Source: VEQN01 sp036405975
GTDB taxonomy: Bacteria; Patescibacteriota; Minisyncoccia; Phycocordibacterales; CAIZLB01
Direction of reading: 5' to 3'
Assembly (NCBI GenBank): GCA_036405975.1
Contig: DASWWM010000003.1
Coordinates: 1 to 13,952, forward strand
Length of the DNA stretch: 13,952 nucleotides
This document shows positions 7,509 to 12,780 of the stretch, in pieces. The translations under genes and the position numbers were made by a program. Position 1 is the first letter of the stretch; the number at the start of each line of letters is the position of its first letter. Below the pieces are notes generated by a model, which saw only the letters and a list, made by a program, of their open reading frames with translations, searched no databases and was not told the origin of the DNA.

Positions 7509-7509
7509 T
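7481..7509 (+). promoter_or_regulatory. Promoter of the tRNA-Cys/tRNA-Leu unit, inside the rbfA 3' end
   Basis: TCGACA (7481-7486) and TATAGT (7504-7509) are 17 bases apart, and TGC precedes the -10 box (extended -10). Each hexamer differs from consensus at one base. Transcription should start near 7516, about 60 bases before tRNA-Cys. The box contains the rbfA stop codon. Confidence 0.65.
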
Positions 7510-7578
7510 TAACCAGTCCTGAATCCCCTTTGCCACAGGGAGGATTGAAGCGAGGGCATATGCGAAAGCATACAAAAT

Positions 7579-7655
7579 GGCGTAGTGGCGAAGCTGGTCA
7601 ACGCGACAGTCTGCAAAACTGTTATGCGCCGGTTCGATCCCGGCCTACGCCTCCA
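7579..7655 (+). tRNA. tRNA-Cys (anticodon GCA)
   Basis: The acceptor stem is GGCGTAG (7579-7585) with CTACGCC (7645-7651). The anticodon stem ACAGT/ACTGT closes the loop CTGCAAA, with GCA at 7613-7615. The T arm is GCCGG-TTCGATC-CCGGC. The discriminator is T7652, followed by an encoded CCA (7653-7655). It is the only one of the four tRNAs here with CCA in the DNA. Confidence 0.95.
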
Positions 7656-7668
7656 GAAAACTGAAAAC

Positions 7669-7754
7669 GCCCGGGTGGTGGAATGGTAGACACGTGACAC
7701 TTAAAATGTCATGACTTATAAACAGTCGTGTGGGTTCGAGTCCCACCCTGGGCA
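7669..7754 (+). tRNA. tRNA-Leu (anticodon TAA)
   Basis: The acceptor stem GCCCGGG (7669-7675) pairs with CCTGGGC (7747-7753) with one G-T wobble. The anticodon stem TGACA/TGTCA closes the loop CTTAAAA, with TAA at 7702-7704. A long variable arm and the T arm GTGGG-TTCGAGT-CCCAC mark a class II tRNA. The discriminator is A7754; CCA is not encoded. It lies 13 bases after tRNA-Cys and should be in the same transcript. Confidence 0.95.
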
Positions 7755-7773
7755 CAGATACGAGTAAAAAGAT

Positions 7774-7798
7774 CCGGCGCGACACCGCTGGTTTTTTT
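7774..7798 (+). terminator. Terminator after tRNA-Cys/tRNA-Leu
   Basis: A 6-bp stem CCGGCG/CGCTGG (one G-T pair) with a 6-base loop is followed at once by seven T's (7792-7798). The -35 box of the next gene begins three bases later. Confidence 0.8.
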
Positions 7799-7800
7799 AT

Positions 7801-7829
7801 TTGACGCAACCCTACTGACAGGCTATTAT
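7801..7829 (+). promoter_or_regulatory. Promoter of the 148-residue orphan gene
   Basis: TTGACG (7801-7806) and TATTAT (7824-7829) are exactly 17 bases apart, each one base from consensus. Transcription should start near 7836, giving a leader of about 25 bases. Confidence 0.75.
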
Positions 7830-7860
7830 CGTCCCTCCAGTAAACCCTGTCCTTTTTACT

Positions 7861-8307
7861 ATGGCAAAGCAAACATATATATCATTCCTCTCGCCAAGCA
7901 GGCTGGAGGAACTAAAAAAGCGCCTGCCGGATTCAGCACATGCTTCCGTGGAATATCGACACAAGGTCCAGGCAGAGAAATCAACTGGCCCGAACGACTC
8001 GTACAGTCCCGAGGATGCAAGACTCCTCATGATCAATATCGCCAACCGGTTCGACTCGATAAAGGCGCTATTCATTCCTCATAATTCCGGCAACGGATAC
8101 CTGAAGACCCTTCAGTGCGTTCCCGTGACGATGAGAGACAGAGTAGTCATAATCTGCGATACTAAGCTCTCAGAGGCCGAGGTGGCAAACTACTCCGGCG
8201 CTCATGTGTCTTCGTTTGCATCGGATGCAGGATGCGAGATTGACGGCATCATTACGCTGGCCGAAGCCTTCGAGACGATGGCTACCGGCAGATGCAAGGC
8301 AGCCTGA
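7861..8307 (+). CDS. Hypothetical protein, 148 residues
   Basis: I do not recognise this protein. It has no signal peptide or transmembrane helix and should be a soluble cytoplasmic protein with mixed alpha/beta character. It has a charged N-terminal third (RLEELKKRLPDSA, EYRHKVQAEK), a central strand RVVIICDTKLSEAEV, and a C-terminal ITLAEAFETMATGR helix. Three cysteines (in LQCVPV, IICDT, AGCEID) and one near the end (GRCKAA) are scattered, with no CxxC pair. It is a complete single-gene unit: a near-consensus promoter at 7801, ATG 7861, and a strong terminator at 8322. No ribosome binding site is seen (the bases before ATG are pyrimidine-rich). It lies between two tRNA units, which gives no functional hint. 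Confidence 0.7.
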   Translation: MAKQTYISFLSPSRLEELKKRLPDSAHASVEYRHKVQAEKSTGPNDSYSPEDARLLMINIANRFDSIKALFIPHNSGNGYLKTLQCVPVTMRDRVVIICDTKLSEAEVANYSGAHVSSFASDAGCEIDGIITLAEAFETMATGRCKAA

Positions 8308-8321
8308 TTCATGCATTCATT

Positions 8322-8371
8322 GCCCTTTCCGGCCGCCTTTAAGGACGGTATCGGAAAGGGCTTTTTCTTTT
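8322..8371 (+). terminator. Terminator of the orphan gene
   Basis: A 10-bp perfect stem GCCCTTTCCG (8322-8331) with CGGAAAGGGC (8352-8361) is followed by TTTTTCTTTT. The loop itself contains a smaller hairpin around CCTTTAAGG. Confidence 0.9.
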
Positions 8372-8381
8372 CTTCATTATA

Positions 8382-8390
8382 TGCTATAAA
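8382..8390 (+). promoter_or_regulatory. Candidate extended -10 promoter for tRNA-Lys/tRNA-Leu
   Basis: TGC precedes TATAAA (8385-8390), an extended -10 with one base off consensus. No convincing -35 is seen because the T-run of the terminator occupies that position. Transcription would start near 8397, about 50 bases before tRNA-Lys. Confidence 0.45.
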
Positions 8391-8448
8391 AGTACATGCA
8401 ATGACGGTTTCGGCGGATCCCGCAGGACACGGCACATGGCAGACATAT

Positions 8449-8521
8449 CCGCCCGTAGCTCAGTTGGTAGAGCAACTCCCTCTTAAGGAGATGGTCGTAG
8501 GTTCGAATCCTACCGGGCGGA
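8449..8521 (+). tRNA. tRNA-Lys (anticodon CTT)
   Basis: The acceptor stem is CCGCCCG (8449-8455) with CGGGCGG (8514-8520). The D arm is GCTC-AGTTGGTA-GAGC. The anticodon loop is CTCTTAA, with CTT at 8482-8484. The T arm is GTAGG-TTCGAAT-CCTAC. The discriminator is A8521; CCA is not encoded. The top pair of the anticodon stem (27-43) is an A-A mismatch; the other four pairs are intact. Confidence 0.94.
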
Positions 8522-8601
8522 CACGAAGCGAACCGCATCAAGACGGCCCCTCATGGCTCAGGCCGGCGGGATCGCAAGAGCGGCTCAGCCGAGTAATAGA
8601 C

Positions 8602-8683
8602 GGGCAAGTGGCGGAATTGGTATACGCGCTAGTCTTAGGAACTAGTTCCGTAAGGATTGAGGGTTCGAGTCCCTCCTTGCCCA
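8602..8683 (+). tRNA. tRNA-Leu (anticodon TAG)
   Basis: The acceptor stem is GGGCAAG (8602-8608) with CTTGCCC (8676-8682). The anticodon stem CTAGT/ACTAG closes the loop CTTAGGA, with TAG at 8636-8638. A long variable arm (TTCC...GGAT) and the T arm GAGGG-TTCGAGT-CCCTC mark a class II tRNA. The discriminator is A8683; CCA is not encoded. It lies 80 bases after tRNA-Lys; I see no gene in that spacer. Confidence 0.95.
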
Positions 8684-8690
8684 CAGAGAT

Positions 8691-8728
8691 AGAAATGGCC
8701 CAACTTCCAGTTGGGCCATTTCTTATTC
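8691..8728 (+). terminator. Terminator after tRNA-Lys/tRNA-Leu
   Basis: A perfect 14-bp stem (8691-8704 with 8710-8723) closes the loop TTCCA. The U-tract is short and interrupted (TTTCTTATT), so the hairpin rather than the tail carries the signal. Confidence 0.85.
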
Positions 8729-8788
8729 AGCACGTTTTCTACCCATACCCAAGGCCGTGCCAAGCTCCATCGACCGGGTTCCATATAC

Positions 8789-8818
8789 TTGACAAATATG
8801 CATATTATGTTATATAAT
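8789..8818 (+). promoter_or_regulatory. Consensus promoter of the SPFH operon
   Basis: TTGACA (8789-8794) and TATAAT (8813-8818) both match consensus exactly, with an 18-base AT-rich spacer. Transcription should start near 8825, giving a leader of about 145 bases. Confidence 0.85.
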
Positions 8819-8910
8819 AGATAACAGTTAATACCTCCCTACCCTTCCAGTTCAAGCCCTTAAAAGCATGAGCGGAAGACTCAGATTCACAACAAAAACA
8901 CAGACAAAAA

Positions 8911-8959
8911 CCATCAGAGACTCAATCTCCGATGGGAGGGAGAACGGTCTTTGAAAACT
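8911..8959 (+). promoter_or_regulatory. Leader hairpin plus boxA-like motif of the SPFH operon
   Basis: CCATC-A-GAGA pairs with TCTC-C-GATGG (about 8911-8935), a 9-bp stem with one A-C mismatch. It is followed by GGGAGGGAG and then GGTCTTTGAAAACT (8946-8959), ten bases before ATG 8970. The last motif resembles the boxA antitermination element found upstream of rRNA genes in many bacteria (core TCTTTGAAAACT). The role here is inference. Confidence 0.35.
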
Positions 8960-8969
8960 ACATACGAAA

Positions 8970-10541
8970 ATGGAAAAACATCACATTGCACTTGCCGTGC
9001 TGGGACTGACTCTGTCTGTCCTGGCGATCTGGGCCTTCATCACATGGAGGCGCGGATACAAGGTTGCGATTGAGTCACTCAGGTCAGGCAGCAACATGCC
9101 CGGCTCGAGAACTCCGACCGCACGCTTAACCAATACGACGTTTTATGCTGGAAACAGCAGAAAATCGACAGCTTCCACACCAGTCGAAGCCGAATCAATA
9201 CCGGCCGAGAACAAGAGAGGCAAGCTCTCATGGTTTAGCAAATTCTTCAAAGACGGGACTTCGGAGGCAGATAAAGCCGCAAGAAAAGTAGAGGACGAAG
9301 AGTCTAAGACGGTGCGCAACTTCATTTTAGTTGTCATGGGAATAGCCCTCACTTCCTTTTACTTTCTGGGATGCACAAGGTGGGAACTGCTTGTAATCGT
9401 TTCGCCTCTCGCAGGTGTCGTGATTCCGGGGTCATTCGGCTACAACCTGATGATTACCGGACTTTTCGGAGCCGCGGCGAAGCTCATTGAGCTTCTCTCG
9501 ATTGCGGTTTTTGAGAGGTCGTTCCAGCAATATGGTTTGTGGTACTACGTCCCTTGGGGCGTGGCACTGTTTACCATGATCAAGTGGAGCGGCATCTCGC
9601 CCGGTTCGGCAGGATGCGTAGTCTTCTTCGGCAATGCGCTCTGGTTCAGACTTGATTCTGGTCCATACTTTGAGGCTCCGGTGGCAAAAATCATCGAGCT
9701 TCCGAGTGCTGAACAGCTTCTCAGGATCTATAACAAGGACGACCCTCAGGATTTCGGCCTAAACATACAGACAAAGGCCGGAAAACGAGGACAGGACCAG
9801 GGAGAAGAGAAAGTCGCAGAAGGAACAACCCTGGCATTTGTGCGAATCTCAGTCAGATGGGAAATATTCGACATCGTCAGGGCAGTCAGATTCATCAACC
9901 TGAAAGGAGACGAGGCTGTGGACTGGGAGAAGAAGCACAGGCTGGTGTTTGAAAACCAGCTTGTAAGCGTCGTTAAATCCTTTGTAAGACCGCTTTTAAA
10001 CGGCACGCATTACGACGATCTTCTCAACGATGAAACGAAAGAGAAGGTCAATAGCGACAGGAACCTCAAGCCCCTTAACAACAGCCTGCACGCAACGATG
10101 GGCATACGCATCACGAGCATCTTGCTCGAGAAGGCCACGCCCGAACCGAAGCTCGCAGAGCTGCTGGCAGGAACACTCTACGAGGGACTGGAGCTCGCCA
10201 AAGAGTCAAAAGACGCAGACGCTCTCGCCTTCCTATTCAACAAAGTCATCACCAAGGTTCTCGGCTTCACACCAGAAACCACATGGAAAGACCTGACTGA
10301 AGAAGAACGCAAGACTGTTGAGTCCCTTGTTCTCCAAGGACAGGGCAAAGTTAACTCGAATGACGCAGCTATCGCAAATGCCATCCGGAGCATATTCGGA
10401 AAACACACACCGGACTCAAGTGAAAATCAGAGAAAAGGACCGAGGAGTCAAGGAAGAAAGTCCGGAACCGGCAATAGCGACAAGTCACAGGCAAAGAAAA
10501 CCGAAAAAGTTGACGAGGATAAGGAACAAAACAAGAAGTAA
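8970..10541 (+). CDS. Polytopic membrane protein with SPFH/band-7-like region
   Basis: The 523-residue protein has an N-terminal transmembrane helix (about 6-26), a hydrophilic Ser/Thr/Lys-rich stretch to about 113, and a cluster of probable helices at about 116-134, 138-155, 160-180 and 190-207. Next comes a soluble region (about 212-410) with the order of an SPFH/band-7 domain: GPYFEAPVAKIIELP, a strand LAFVRISVRWEIFDI, a helix VFENQLVSVVKSFVRPLL, and MGIRITSILLEKATPEPKL. SPFH proteins form membrane-associated oligomeric cages that organise membrane patches or control proteases; the family call is by pattern only. The tail (about 480-523) is Lys/Glu/Ser-rich and probably disordered. An in-frame TGA at 8952 limits the start, so ATG 8970 is firm. 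Arginine is mostly AGA/AGG, unlike clpB. The next gene starts 30 bases downstream. Confidence 0.7.
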   Translation: MEKHHIALAVLGLTLSVLAIWAFITWRRGYKVAIESLRSGSNMPGSRTPTARLTNTTFYAGNSRKSTASTPVEAESIPAENKRGKLSWFSKFFKDGTSEADKAARKVEDEESKTVRNFILVVMGIALTSFYFLGCTRWELLVIVSPLAGVVIPGSFGYNLMITGLFGAAAKLIELLSIAVFERSFQQYGLWYYVPWGVALFTMIKWSGISPGSAGCVVFFGNALWFRLDSGPYFEAPVAKIIELPSAEQLLRIYNKDDPQDFGLNIQTKAGKRGQDQGEEKVAEGTTLAFVRISVRWEIFDIVRAVRFINLKGDEAVDWEKKHRLVFENQLVSVVKSFVRPLLNGTHYDDLLNDETKEKVNSDRNLKPLNNSLHATMGIRITSILLEKATPEPKLAELLAGTLYEGLELAKESKDADALAFLFNKVITKVLGFTPETTWKDLTEEERKTVESLVLQGQGKVNSNDAAIANAIRSIFGKHTPDSSENQRKGPRSQGRKSGTGNSDKSQAKKTEKVDEDKEQNKK

Positions 10542-10571
10542 ACCTCAAAAAAATAGAGAGACTAATCACAG

Positions 10572-11132
10572 ATGCAAAAGGTAAGAAAGTACGCATGGAT
10601 TGTAGTAGCCGCCCTGGTCATCTTCGGAGTGTTCTTCGGAGCCTCGACAAAGAGGCCTTCGGAATCACAGTCAAGCTCTTTTGAGCTCGAAAAGAATCTG
10701 GGCAATGCCATTGATGGCTCGAAAAAGGCCGTGGACAACGCGCTGCGGCCCGGACGTCAAGAGGCAAAGAGGACGGGTGAGAAAGTGACTGAAATGATCA
10801 CTCTCCGAAAGGGCGAACCGCAAACGGTTTACTCGGTCGGCGATTGGACCTACATCAACTACTCATTCCCTCCAAGCGCACCAGTCAAGGTGACATACAA
10901 CGCAAAGCTGTACCAGCACAAAAAGCTGGTCGGCGAGAAATTCGAGAGACAGAGTCTCGAAGTTGTATTCAAATACTATCCGCTGAACCCAAAAGAGGAG
11001 AAGTGGATGGTGGTAAAAGGTGAAAATGAGGTCCCGCTGAAACAGGATGATTTTCCTGAATCAACGAGCTGGCTGACCTTCGAGAGCGAAATCGACGGTC
11101 TTGTAATCACGCTTACAGGCACTCACAAGTAA
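10572..11132 (+). CDS. Membrane-anchored protein of unknown function
   Basis: The 186-residue protein has a basic N-terminus (MQKVRKYAW) and one hydrophobic segment (about 8-24). It is either a signal anchor or a weak signal peptide; there is no lipobox. A Ser/Lys/Glu-rich linker (about 25-80) precedes a compact C-terminal part (about 80-186) rich in beta-strand patterns (TVYSVGDWTYINYSFPP, VKVTYNAKLYQ, LEVVFKYYPL, WLTFESEIDGLVITLTG), which suggests a small beta-sandwich outside the membrane. I do not recognise the family. It shares the transcript of the SPFH gene, 30 bases upstream, so the two products probably work together. No clear ribosome binding site. A strong terminator follows at 11173. 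Confidence 0.72.
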   Translation: MQKVRKYAWIVVAALVIFGVFFGASTKRPSESQSSSFELEKNLGNAIDGSKKAVDNALRPGRQEAKRTGEKVTEMITLRKGEPQTVYSVGDWTYINYSFPPSAPVKVTYNAKLYQHKKLVGEKFERQSLEVVFKYYPLNPKEEKWMVVKGENEVPLKQDDFPESTSWLTFESEIDGLVITLTGTHK

Positions 11133-11172
11133 CAGGGCTTCGCATGAAGCCTGCAGGTCCAAGCCCTGCAAT

Positions 11173-11222
11173 ACAGGCATTGCCCCTCGGCTAACCCCGA
11201 GAGACGCAATGCCTGTTTTTTA
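11173..11222 (+). terminator. Terminator of the SPFH operon
   Basis: An 11-bp stem ACAGGCATTGC (11173-11183) with GCAATGCCTGT (11206-11216) encloses a second hairpin, CTCGG/CCGAG, and runs into six T's (11216-11221). Confidence 0.92.
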
Positions 11223-11252
11223 TTGCACGAATCAAGACAAAATCGCAGTGGC

Positions 11253-11288
11253 AAAAGGCGGAGACATTATCCATGTCTCCGCCTTTTT
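11253..11288. terminator. Bidirectional terminator between convergent operons
   Basis: A perfect 15-bp stem (11253-11267 with 11273-11287) with a 5-base loop. It begins with AAAA and ends with TTTTT, so it can act on both strands. It would end the minus-strand pilin array and back up the SPFH operon terminator. Confidence 0.9.
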
Positions 11289-11309
11289 AAACGCCTAATT
11301 TTCCCGATC

Positions 11310-11594
11310 CTACTGCCCTATCACGTCATTGAATCCGTTTTCGGCAGGATTGGCTCCGATGGTATTCATGATAGCCCTCATGATTCCGAACACCGAGATC
11401 ATGATGAAGAGCCCGATGACACCTGCAACCATATGCCGGCTTCCTGTAGCTCGGGCATCCTCGCTTCCGGAACCTTTTACGTATTCGAAGATTCCGTACA
11501 AGAAGACCAGGACAGCGATGCCGAACAGCAGAAGGATGATCGGGTTTATGATGACCTGGTTGATCTTATAGATGAATGCGATTGCTGATTCCAT
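11310..11594 (-). CDS. T4SS-pilin-like two-helix membrane protein (array member 6)
   Basis: The 94-residue protein has two transmembrane helices (about 16-36 and 55-76) joined by a short polar turn, GSGSEDARATGSR, with the (D/E)AR motif shared by the next three upstream genes. After it comes GVIGLFIMISVFGIM, the most diverged copy of the shared second helix. There is no cleavable signal peptide, and the tail is short (ANPAENGFNDVIGQ). The layout fits TrbC/VirB2-like pilins or core subunits of type IV secretion systems; this is a structural analogy, not a firm family assignment. The start is ATG 11594, without a ribosome binding site. It lies 23 bases after the preceding pilin gene and is the last gene before the terminator at 11253-11288. 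Confidence 0.65.
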   Translation of the reverse strand: MESAIAFIYKINQVIINPIILLLFGIAVLVFLYGIFEYVKGSGSEDARATGSRHMVAGVIGLFIMISVFGIMRAIMNTIGANPAENGFNDVIGQ

Positions 11595-11617
11595 TGAGAC
11601 AGTTGTAAGTCAGGCTA

Positions 11618-11992
11618 TTACTGAGTGATGAAGTATCCGGCAGAAGTAGGAAGACCAGGAGCCGGAGGCGCAGTGTTGTCGAGATTAACGCTTCGAACGA
11701 GGATATTAACGAGACCCCATACTGAGACCATAACAAAGAGGGCGATGATACCCCAAATGATGTATCCCTGCGCTTCTTTTCGAGCCTCTCCATCTCCGCC
11801 AGCGATGACGAACTTGAAGATACCCCAGAGGAAGATCAATACCGTCAATGCGATGATGAACGGGATCAATCGGTTGATAAGGTCGCTCGCCTGTGCGAGA
11901 AGACCGAGGACTCCACCGATGCTCTGCGCGCCTGCGACTGCAGGAACGGCTGCGAGAGAAAGGGCGCCGAGTTTGAGCAATGTCTTTTTCAT
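11618..11992 (-). CDS. T4SS-pilin-like protein with signal peptide (array member 5)
   Basis: The 124-residue protein has a signal peptide (MKKTLLKLGALSLAAVPAVA) with probable cleavage after AGA, before Q23. Two transmembrane helices follow (about 42-64 and 78-98) with the turn AGGDGEARKEAQG between them. The second helix, GIIALFVMVSVWGLV, is nearly identical to that of the two upstream paralogs. The tail is Pro-rich (NTAPPAPGLPTSAGY). The product should be exported and held in the membrane, like VirB2/TrbC pilins. All three arginines are CGA. The gene has a candidate extended -10 promoter of its own at 12056. No ribosome binding site before ATG 11992. Confidence 0.7.
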   Translation of the reverse strand: MKKTLLKLGALSLAAVPAVAGAQSIGGVLGLLAQASDLINRLIPFIIALTVLIFLWGIFKFVIAGGDGEARKEAQGYIIWGIIALFVMVSVWGLVNILVRSVNLDNTAPPAPGLPTSAGYFITQ

Positions 11993-12055
11993 CTTTGTAA
12001 TCTAGAAATTATTATGTATTAAGCGACCCTTAATTGCGTAAAAGCCGATAATGAA

Positions 12056-12064
12056 ATTATATCA
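12056..12064 (-). promoter_or_regulatory. Extended -10 promoter inside the pilin array
   Basis: On the minus strand TGA precedes TATAAT (12061-12056), a perfect extended -10 just after the stop of array member 4. Transcription would start near 12049, giving a leader of about 57 bases for member 5. No good -35 is visible. Confidence 0.5.
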
Positions 12065-12074
12065 CAGACCAGGG

Positions 12075-12401
12075 CTAGGCAGCCGTATCTGTGGACGAAA
12101 CTGCGCTGATAGTCGGAATGGCCGGAAGCGGAGGCATGGTATTGTCGAGCCTGAATGTGGCCACAAGAAGGTTCACAAGCCCCCATACTGAGACCATGAC
12201 GAAGAGGGATACGATTCCCCATGTCATGTATCCTCTGGCCTCCTGCCGGGCATCTGAATCCCCTGCCGCTGTGACGTACTTGAATACTCCCCAAATGAAT
12301 ACTACTACGGTAAGGGATACGATAAGCGGCGCGATTCGATTGATGAGATCGAAGGCAAGGGCAATAATCTTGAAAAGTCCGAGTGTTGTCTGGTTAAGCA
12401 T
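12075..12401 (-). CDS. T4SS-pilin-like protein without signal peptide (array member 4)
   Basis: The 108-residue protein starts directly before the first transmembrane helix (about 22-42), so it lacks the signal peptide of its neighbours. The turn AAGDSDARQEARG leads to the second helix WGIVSLFVMVSVWGLVNLL (about 61-80). A Pro/Thr-rich tail follows (NTMPPLPAIPTISAV), similar to that of array member 5. Its ATG at 12401 overlaps the end of the upstream gene by 8 bases, which suggests translational coupling. DNA coding for the second helix is identical over 44 bases to array member 3. The missing signal peptide could mean that the first helix acts as a signal anchor, or that the true start has been lost. 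Confidence 0.68.
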   Translation of the reverse strand: MLNQTTLGLFKIIALAFDLINRIAPLIVSLTVVVFIWGVFKYVTAAGDSDARQEARGYMTWGIVSLFVMVSVWGLVNLLVATFRLDNTMPPLPAIPTISAVSSTDTAA

Positions 12402-12771
12402 GGAAAATTTGTATTAAGGAAGATTTAAGCTGAGGGTAGATGAGGGCACCTCCGAAGAACGTAGATGTAAGTATCTGGACAAGCCCCCATACTGAGACCA
12501 TGACGAAGAGGGATACGATTCCGTATGTGATGATGGCAATTCCCTCTTTTCGGGCATCCTCGCTGCTGCTTCGGACAAGCTGGAATACACCCCACATGAA
12601 CACCAGAAGGGTCAGGGCAACCACAAGAGGAATGAGCATCTGTACGAGGCCTAGGATTGCCTTGATGAAATCACCGAAGTTTTGGATGACCTGTGCTGAA
12701 GCAAGTTCAGGCAGGGCCAGGATTCCAGAGGCGACGAGTGCAAATGCAATGTTTGAATTAGATTTCTTCAT
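12394..12771 (-). CDS. T4SS-pilin-like protein with signal peptide (array member 3)
   Basis: The 125-residue protein has a signal peptide (MKKSNSNIAFALVASGILAL) with probable cleavage at ASA, before Q27. Two transmembrane helices follow (about 45-66 and 79-101), with the turn RSSSEDARKEG between them. The second helix, YGIVSLFVMVSVWGLVQIL, is shared with array member 4. The tail (FFGGALIYPQLKSSLIQIFHA) is hydrophobic, not Pro-rich as in members 4 and 5. Both arginines are CGA. It starts 9 bases after the stop of the upstream gene and overlaps the next gene by 8 bases, so members 2-4 should be co-transcribed. No ribosome binding site. Confidence 0.7.
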   Translation of the reverse strand: MKKSNSNIAFALVASGILALPELASAQVIQNFGDFIKAILGLVQMLIPLVVALTLLVFMWGVFQLVRSSSEDARKEGIAIITYGIVSLFVMVSVWGLVQILTSTFFGGALIYPQLKSSLIQIFHA

Positions 12772-12780
12772 GTGCGTGAT

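Noticed and set aside
7509..7578. Attenuator or terminator between rbfA and tRNA-Cys
   Set aside because: A bulged AATCC/GGATT stem and a small GAAA-capped hairpin exist, but no T-run follows either; I read this as the tRNA leader.
8522..8601. Extra RNA gene between tRNA-Lys and tRNA-Leu
   Set aside because: Only weak inverted repeats around GGCTCAGCC are present; nothing resembles a tRNA or a known small RNA.
8951..9090. Small leader peptide starting at TTG 8951 after GGGAGGGAG
   Set aside because: It would overlap the SPFH gene out of frame, the start codon is weak, and the sequence has no recognisable attenuator features.
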